A stretch of 64,000 nucleotides of DNA from positions 973,001-1,037,000 of the forward strand of contig JALIZF010001939.1 in assembly GCA_029948255.1 (NCBI GenBank), written 5' to 3'. The position numbers and the translations under genes were made by a program. How positions within the stretch are numbered: position 1 is the stretch's first letter; every line of letters starts with the position of its first letter. Shown here piece after piece: positions 11,801-20,800 of the stretch. Source of the DNA: Telmatactis stephensoni (Eukaryota > Cnidaria > Anthozoa > Actiniaria > Isophelliidae). Under the pieces are notes generated by a model. It saw only the letters and a program-made list of their open reading frames with translations, was not told the DNA's origin and made no database searches.

Positions 11801-14800
11801 TTAACACTACACTAGTACTACTAACAAACACTTAAGGCGGCGAAATACGAGACACAAAAACCCACAACTTGTCGCGCAACATTGTTGCATTGCAGGTTTT
11901 TGATCCGCGATGTTGCGCGTTTTTCACCTCGCGATCTCAACTTGTCACGCAACAAGGGTGAAAAACGCGCAACATCGGATCAAAAACCTGCAACGCAACA
12001 ATGTTGCGCGACAAGTTGAGGGTTTTTGTGTCTCGTATTTCGCCGCCTTTAAGCGCATTTGATCATATCTATATATGGAATTTCTGCTACAGAAATGCTA
12101 TAATTTCATTGGAGATGGGGGGGGGGGGGTCTCCCTGTTGAATTTTGACACAAATTTAAAAGAACAAAAAGAAACGAAAAAGAAATTATCTAAGGTAGTT
12201 CCGGTCCCTTGTCACTGCGCATCTCCCGCGGGCATTGGAGCGCGCGCCCTTTTATTAGAGAATATTGGTTTTACCGTGGGGAGTCTGGGCACTAGTAAAC
12301 AAGCGATTGAAAACATAAAAACTCTAACTTTATTAGAGAAAAAGAATATTTTGTCATCCAAAAACCGGCAAAAATTTAATCAAAAAACATTGTACACCGT
12401 ATAATGTAGGCATTTAACCTCAGACTTTTGAATTTAGTTGATCTTATCCATCAGAAAAGCCGGCGAGAAAGCGCTAAGTGATCTTTGGTGTTCGTTTTCG
12501 GAGTTTTTTCTCTTTTGTGCTTCTATAACTCTTGAATTGAACCGTGTGACAGCCACCTTTACAGTCCAGGAATTTTTGTTTTCAGTTTTTCATTTATTAT
12601 TTGTTTCAGGAGCCAGTTGTAAAAGTGATTGCCAAGACTCATGATTTCATCCACGTGGATTTGTTGTTGAAAAATATGTTAAATGATAAGTATGTGCACT
12701 TTCATCTTACTTAGATTTCATTTTTTGTTCGCATGTTATCAAGAGATCATAATACTAAGAGAGCGAAACTGGTATTGATGTCTGCGCGGTGTGCTTGGCG
12801 CTCAAAGTTATTTTAAAGGCCCGGTAGTACGAGCAAAAAAATCGTGCAACTTGTCGCGCAACATTGTTGCGTTGCAAGTTGTAGAGCAAATGTTGCGCGC
12901 AACAAATTTTCTTTGCTGCGCGCGGGTTGGTAATAAGAACAACATTTCATCTGCAACTTGCAACAATATTGCGCGACAAGTTGCACGATTTTGTTGCTCA
13001 TATAACCGGGCCTTAAGTAACAGGGAGATGACGTCATCGCTCGTGCAAACAAAGAAATTCGATTGCCGGGGGAGAAACGGTTTGTTTAATAATATGGTCT
13101 CTTAATGTTTTCTATGTGTTGAGAACAAAAAGAAGTATGCCAACTCCGCAAGCACGTGAAGATTTTCCTGTGAAAATTCGGAGACGGCTGAAACTCTAGT
13201 CACGAAATGGAGGAGAAAGGAAAGGGCTTCCTAGTCTCTAGTCTCTATCCCCCACAATTTTACACAGGAATCCCATTCCCATTGACATCGACCTTGTTTA
13301 ATTTTACTAGGGTAGATCCACAGACACAGGTATGGTATATACGACTGAGAGACGCCATTTACAAAACAAGACCAGGTAGGCATGCGCAGGGCATTAAAAC
13401 GTGCGCATGCGCTGTAGCCTGTTTGTCAGACAGTCATGTAATTCAATCCGATTTTTCTTACTGCGCATGCTCGCAGAAAAATACTGGGCTCCAATCTCGT
13501 ACTCAGAGCCTGTGTTCCTCTTGGTCAGCGACCGAGAAACAAAAGGTTCTGGCGTGTTCGCTATTCATGGACTGGGCTTAACTGCGAATGATAGTGTTTG
13601 TGTTGCCTGTAGTGGCTTCAAATCGCTCTATTTGTGACAGAACTTCCCTGATCCAATCTCGTCCCCAGAGCCGATTTTTCTTACTGCGCGTACTCACACT
13701 CTGCGAGCATGCGCAGTAAGAAAAATCGGCTCTGGGGACGAGATTGTCCCTGATCCAGAGCTTGTTTTTATGCTTCTTGTTTAGATATATGCTCAGAGGT
13801 AAAGAGTGAGTCATTTGTGTGGTTTATTTTACGTTTTGAAGTCTCTCAAGTGGATTTGAATTACTAGCTAGTTCCATGGCGGAGCTCTTCGAAATACGAA
13901 CTTCAACGACAAAAAGCCCACAAATCTATTAAAACTGCGCTAAATCTCAACGCCTGCTCATATCCTTTTGACATGAAGTAGTCTGACAATCCTTTCAAAT
14001 TCTGACAATGGTTCAGGCCACTCTGAACAGTTTTACTTGTCGAAAATTCTTCTGGAAGTAATAAATTACGATAATTCCGGGAAATATCGATTATCAAAAT
14101 ATTTAAAGTATGAATTCAAACGGCTCCTCTTTTGTTATGTCAACCAATCAGAATTTCGTAGCCAAAGCATGTCCTTCCTTGGTGCTGACCAACAGGAACA
14201 CAGGCTCTGAGTAGGAGATTGGACAGGGCATTCCAAGCTTGCGCATGCGCTGTAGCCTGCTTGTCAGACAGTCGGACAGCCATGCAACGAACCATTTCCA
14301 ACAGAGTGGCTAGCCTAGTGGTATGGTTCAGTCACTTTTTGCCCTAGTATCTGACTAAAAATACTGCTTTCTCCTTTATTGACCGCCGCGAAGCTTGCTT
14401 GTGTCTAACATTATATATTCGGTATCTTCAAGATTTCAAGTATTCCACAGAATTGATTTGTACTTTGGTTGTGAGTGCATTCATTATCTATCATGTAAGT
14501 TTACTGGCAATCATGCAAAAGTTACATTGTTAATTATTGTTTATGCTACATGTTGTGGAGGAACTGTTGGACGGTGTCTAACCGACCGACCGACCGACCG
14601 ACTGGCACGCTGACTGTGACTGACTGACTGACTGACTGACTGACTGACTGATTGACTGACTGACTAACTTACTGACTAGTCACTTTAGAATGTAACTTCA
14701 AAACAGATTTTAGTACTCACTTGTGACTTTTCTTTTTCTTGTTCAGATTGCAGTATATGCTATACTACGGTTTGCACAGGTCACCGACTTTCTATCTATA

Positions 14801-17800
14801 TGGCGCAAGAATTTGAACGATTTACCCACATCCAGAACAGTAAATAACACTTACTACATGAGTGCGAAAATATTACTAAATTCAATGGAAATGTTCACAG
14901 GTTAGCGTCATAAAAATCATGTATGAAATATCAAAGATTATATAATAATTGGTATATTACGCGCGCTCTGATTGGTCGAGAACCGTGTGTGATTGCAGTA
15001 CACACGCATAGATGACGTCATTGAATCTTACGCGCGCTCTGATTAGTTGAAATGTTTCCATGAATATCATATAAAACAAATAGATTCCTTTTTTCCGTGC
15101 GTCTGTACTCTAATAGATGCCACAAGGAAGTTGAGTGGCGTGACTGTTGTTCTCACTACATTTTGACGTCTTCTGTACATCTATTTGAGCACAAACCAAC
15201 GGAAAATGGAATTACTTTGCTTTATATACTATTCATGGAAACATTTCAACCAATCAGATGGTGCGTAAGATTCAGTGACGTCATCTATGCGTGTGTACTG
15301 TAATCACACGTGGTTCTCGGCCAATCAGAGCGTGCGTAATTATTATATAGATCTTGATACATGAATTCATTAATAGCGCGCAAAATATCAGCCATCAGGA
15401 ACTCGCTTCTAATTCTGCATATATTTAACACAATTTTATGCACAAAGTTGCTGGTGTGGACACGCAGAACATTGCAATAACAATGAATCCCTGGAATTGT
15501 TGGTCTGGGCTTAATTTTACGCAAATGTGATAAACAAGTGTGGACAGACGTCAGACAACACTCATCGTGTAATTGCAGTATCAGGAAACCTGTATTCGTA
15601 TGAAATTCATCATACTTCTTGAAAGAAACTCATATTCCATATTGCGTTGAACTATGCGCTGGTGACAAACAAGCATACAAATGAGCGACCGTCAGTCACT
15701 CGCTTAAACTTTTTGAATGTTATGAATATTTGTGCCATGCATTCGCTTCTAGCCTCTGCCAGCTCCATTTACTTAATAAATAGAGCAGATTTTTCCGTGC
15801 TCTGTTCAGTAATACAGCACACAGGAAGTGACGAGAGCGCGCGCGAAAAAAGTATTGGGAGAGCTCAAGCCGTAGTCGTAAGTGTTGTATTACTGAACGC
15901 AGTGCTTTATAACTGAACGGAGCACGGAAAAAAGCTGTTCCATTTGTTTTATTATATATTTGCTAGAAATTCGATTCTCTTCTTCAAAAGACGCGCGCGC
16001 TGTTCAGCTTGCGCTGCTGACGTCAGAACTGTATTCTCTTCTCTTCTCTGTAGCGCATTTGAAAACTGTATTGTTGAATTTGCGCTTTATAAATAAATTA
16101 GTTTTTAGTCAATCAGAACGCACTTATCAAGAAGGCTATATAATAAAAGTTGTTATAAGGGCGTGCCTGGAGTCCCCTAGTTTGCTCTCCTGATATTATG
16201 TTTCCATTCCAGAGTCGTTCTATGTATCAGTAGCTATAACCATTACTCTAACAACCCTACAGATGCTGCACTTCATGAAGTGTCACAGGTATAGTGAAGA
16301 CAAATGAATTCATTGATCATTTACAGTGATTTTAGAGTAGTTTTTGTTACTTTATAGAAGCCATGTTTTCAAGATTTACCGCACAAAGATGTTTCCCAAC
16401 AGTCCCTCAAGACTTGTAGTAAGTTGTGTATATGTATTCCCGTAACTTACCGCTGCTTAACTCTTTAACTCCTGTCTTCCTACCTTCCTTCCTTCCTTCT
16501 TCCTTCCCTCCCTCCCTCCCTTCCTTTCCTCCTACTCTCCTTCCTCCATTCCTTTCTCCTTTTATCCCTTGCTGCCTGCCTCACTCCTCTCTCCCTCCCT
16601 CCCTCCCTTCCTTCCTTCCTTCCTCCCTCCTTCCCTCCCTCCTTTCCTTCCTTCCTTCCTTCTTCCTTCCTTCTTTCCCTCGCTCCCTCCTTCCTTCCTA
16701 TACCTTCTTTTTTTTCATTCCCTCCATATCTTCCTCCCTTCCTCCCTTCCTTCTTCCCTCCCTCCTTCCTTCTTTTCCCTCCCTTAATTCTTTGCTATAT
16801 CCTGGCTATCCTCCCTACTAACCTCTGATCTCCCTCCCTCCTCAACTCCGTCCTTCTTTTAATTTGCTCGTTCTCTTTTACAGAGTCGTAGTCTCAGCTT
16901 TCCAGGCTACCAAATTGCATACATTGGCTTGGGTATGTAGCTTTTCATGTAATATTCTTCGTTTAATTTGAAAACGTCCTCAGAACAGTGCGTGCATGTA
17001 CAGGTACGGTTCATGCTTGGACGGACGGAGTTTACGGTTTACTGACAGTCCTTATGCAAGAAGACGTGAAGGTCTTTCATTTGTAGATGTAGTACAAAGG
17101 CAGTAGATTTGCGTCAGTTATTTAGAGTGTTGACCTGGTATTAGTTGTTCGAAAGCGGTAAGAGTTACCCCAGGCTTAAAATCAATGGTTTCAGTAACGG
17201 TTCCAGGACTGATTCCATGGGTTCCCTGTGTGAATTCGTACAATTTTAGCACATGGTAATTCTCACTTGGTTCGACCACATCTTCAAAAAAGCAAAAATG
17301 TTTGAGAGTTTTTATAAGGACTGCATTGGTGAGGTATTTGCAAGGTTTGGACCCCCCTTCCTCTCTTCCCCCCCCCCCCCCCCACCACACCCCTTTTTTA
17401 ATCGTGCTATCCCAGGCGAGCAACCTGACCCTGGATCCACCTCTGAGTTTTTGAAACCCTGTGTTAGAGGTAACCAGCTTTCGAACAACTAGTGAACCCA
17501 CGAGCCCTCCCCGCGCTCGAAACACCAACTGAATTAAGAAGGTTGTCATTTTTTGCTAAATTTTCTCATGCTCAGCAACGGATCCATTTTGTTTTGAAAC
17601 CAGGGTTTATCGTCATGTTGGTTATCTTTCTCATTGTGTCCTTCATCGTCATTGCTATCATAAGGTTCTGGAAACTGATTAATATTGGAAAGATCTTCCT
17701 TTCAATATTGTGAGTATATTAACATGGCCATATCAAACAATTGTCAATAAAAAGTTGTCATTCGCTCGGCAGTCAACTCTATTCCATATTTGGGCAGGCA

Positions 17801-20800
17801 TTACCTTATTTGGAAGTCACATTGATCCATTTTTGCTGATTTTTCGGCAAAACGGTCGAAAATTTGACCAAAACTTGCAGAAATTATAGCTATGGTAGAA
17901 ACACATCACATTGTCTACCATGTTGAAAATTGCTTAGAAACCTCGCTTTTCAATAAACAGGAAACCCAATGGTAAAAACACAGGAAGCCCGCGAAAGGCA
18001 ACAATTGTTTGATATACACGTGCAAAACGTTGTTCAAACCGAAAGTATAAGGAATTCTCTAGCTAAGCGTCTAACGTTCATCTTTGGTGAACTTACAGCA
18101 TTTTGCATGCTTCAACTGCCTTTAGTTTACACTCTCACAGTTTTTCTTACACTCCAAGAAAAACAGCGTGAAAGCCAAGGGACATTCCCATAGAATTCAT
18201 TCGGTAAACCACAGGTAGCCCAAGCTGTACATGTACAATTTGTATTTGAAATATACACCTGATTTATCCCTGATATAGAGTTTCACGAATGATCAAATAG
18301 GTTTGATTTACTGTGAAATTTTGTTTTGGAGAGTTTACGCATGCGCAGTCGTTTTGTACGCGTGTTGGCTCTAAATCACACACAAAATTTAATCAGATTT
18401 TAAACCAATAAAAGAATAGAAAAGATTTAATTTTATTTATCTATTTATTTATCTATATATTTATTTATCTATATATTTATTTATCTATTCATTTATTTAT
18501 TTATTTATTTATTTAACTATTTATTTATTTATTTACTTATCTAATCTATTTATTTATTTATCTATTTATTTGTTTATCTATTTTTTTATTTATCTACTTA
18601 TTTATTTATGTATCTATTTATTTATTCATTTATGTATCTATTTATTTATTTATTTATTTATTCATTCATTCATCAAGATTACATAAAATTATCCTTTCAG
18701 ACCAACTATCGTGGTTCCTTTAGTCACGTGGTTATTCCAATTCTTTCTGGGTTGGCTGGTATTTAGGGATCGTCGATTTCCAGACATAGTTGTTACTATC
18801 GACAACCAGTAAGCTCTACTGTAATCGTTAATTAATCGATTTTGTCCCGCGCGTTATCTAAGTGACCTCACACTAGCTTGTTTCTATTTATCTCTACTCT
18901 CGGGGTGGGGGGGGGGGGGGGGGGGGGGGGAGAAGTCTATTCTCGGGGGAGGGAGGAAGGGAATTGGAGAGAGAGGAGGGGACGCCATTGGTTTCCAAGG
19001 TTACTCTTGGGGCATCAAATATAGCTTGCGTTTGTTAGTTCGTCCTTTCCTTCCTTCTCGAGTCTATCCAGGTCATCCGATTTTCCTCCCTCAGTAAAGA
19101 TGAACAAATTAGCTTAGAGTTGTGTGCATAGAATATTAGAATGAAGTCGTAGTTATGTGTTAGTGTAGTGTCCCTAATGAGTGGGAAGCGCTAGAAGACA
19201 TTTGGCACTTAAGTACATAGTTTTTATACCCATAAAACGCAGTAGTGATGTAAAGGGTGCGTCATAGACTTCAGCCACACGACCTTTACGAGCTACAGAC
19301 GTCAAGTAAGATCACTTTTCCTTACCTTTTGTTGGCAGGTATATTCTACATGCCTCTACATGAAAATATTTCTTTACATTTGCACGGTGCAAAGACATAC
19401 TGTTTATTATGTCGTTCATGTTCAGAAATTTTTGATCTTATTCTGCCGTCTTTCCCAGTAGTATTTATTAGATGTTTTAGGTTAAGTAGTTGGTACAATT
19501 TAATGTAAGACCAAGCGCGCGGATACACACCGTTTCTCGTCCAGCAATCAAATTTCATTATTTGCGCGTCCACCTGTTACTAAAAATAACCTTGGGCGCC
19601 AAGTACATTAGTCGCACAGACATCAATACCAGTTTCGCTCTCTTAATATTATGGTTTCTTGATATGACTTAGGTTTTCCACTAATCTCTTTTTCATTCCT
19701 TTCAGCCGCTTGTACTCTGTTATGTCCTACTTCTTTTTCTTCTTCAACATCCTGGTTGGTTTATATTCCGCTCTGTTTCGAAGTCTTAAAAGTATGGCGC
19801 TTGGGATCTTCTTCCTGTCACGTCTGGACCGAACCCCTTTGATGGTGGGCTACCACAAGTGGGATAAAGGTCAGGCACAAGCTGAAAACGGTTCAACTTA
19901 ATTCAATTCATTTTTCGAGGACATAAATTTAAATAAATTTGGGGTAGCTCATCACCTTTCCTCGCAGCCAAGTGCTGAATTACGAAGGCCGCAGCTCAAC
20001 GTGATCGAGTCGAAGGTTTACAAGGGTGCTTTCATACATCATTTCAACATAGAGTTGATTTCGTATGACTGTGAGAACGGTTGTGAGAATGGTTATTTCT
20101 TTCATTTGTTTTGTACTGTAGTCATATCTTTGGATGAATTTTAAATATGCGTCCTCTAAAACTGTCCGAAATTTTGGGAATGACCAATAGCGTGCACACG
20201 TTGGCATAAATTATCATCCGTGTAATCTTTAAATGAAAACAGCTTTGTCAGTTTTTAATTTTGTAATTTGTACCAAATATTACCACAGTCTGCATCTTAC
20301 GCACCAAGCGATATTAACGTCTCGACCGGGAATCAGTCGATAGGCTAACAATCAATACAGAGACGGAGTTTTCGCTATCGATATCTAAAGTCCGCTACAA
20401 ACGTTGAGAAACTGCGTGAGGAAACTGCCACGTGAGGCACTTAGCTCAGACGATTTCTCGCCGCAGACGTTGCATCTTTGACTGCGCAAGGGCAAAAATA
20501 CAGCACACGAGCACACGGTTAGAAACGTACCTTGCATGGCAGTTTCCTCACACAGTTCCTCAACGTGTGCGGCGGGCTTTACACTTTGTTGACTTCTCGG
20601 AAGTCTATTGCATAATTTCTAGACTTCAGTCTGTCGGGCGCGTAATATGAAAATGGTGGCAACATGTTTTTTTTATGAAAAGAAAAAGAGGGTTGGATGA
20701 TCAAACAATAGACACTAATGGGAAGTCTTTTGTTGAAGTTCATCCAAGATGGCAATTTGTGACATATAAACTCTCAAACACTGCAATAAGCGTTCCCGTC

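Noticed and set aside
14754..14900. STRA6-like exon 11 starting at 14754 and joined directly to exon 9
   Set aside because: It also keeps frame, but it omits the membrane segment ELICTLVVSAFIIYH at 14433-14494, which matches human STRA6 and joins in phase to an exon 11 start at 14747.
17118..17549. 143-codon minus-strand frame
   Set aside because: It crosses a poly-C tract and has no recognisable domain or splice support.
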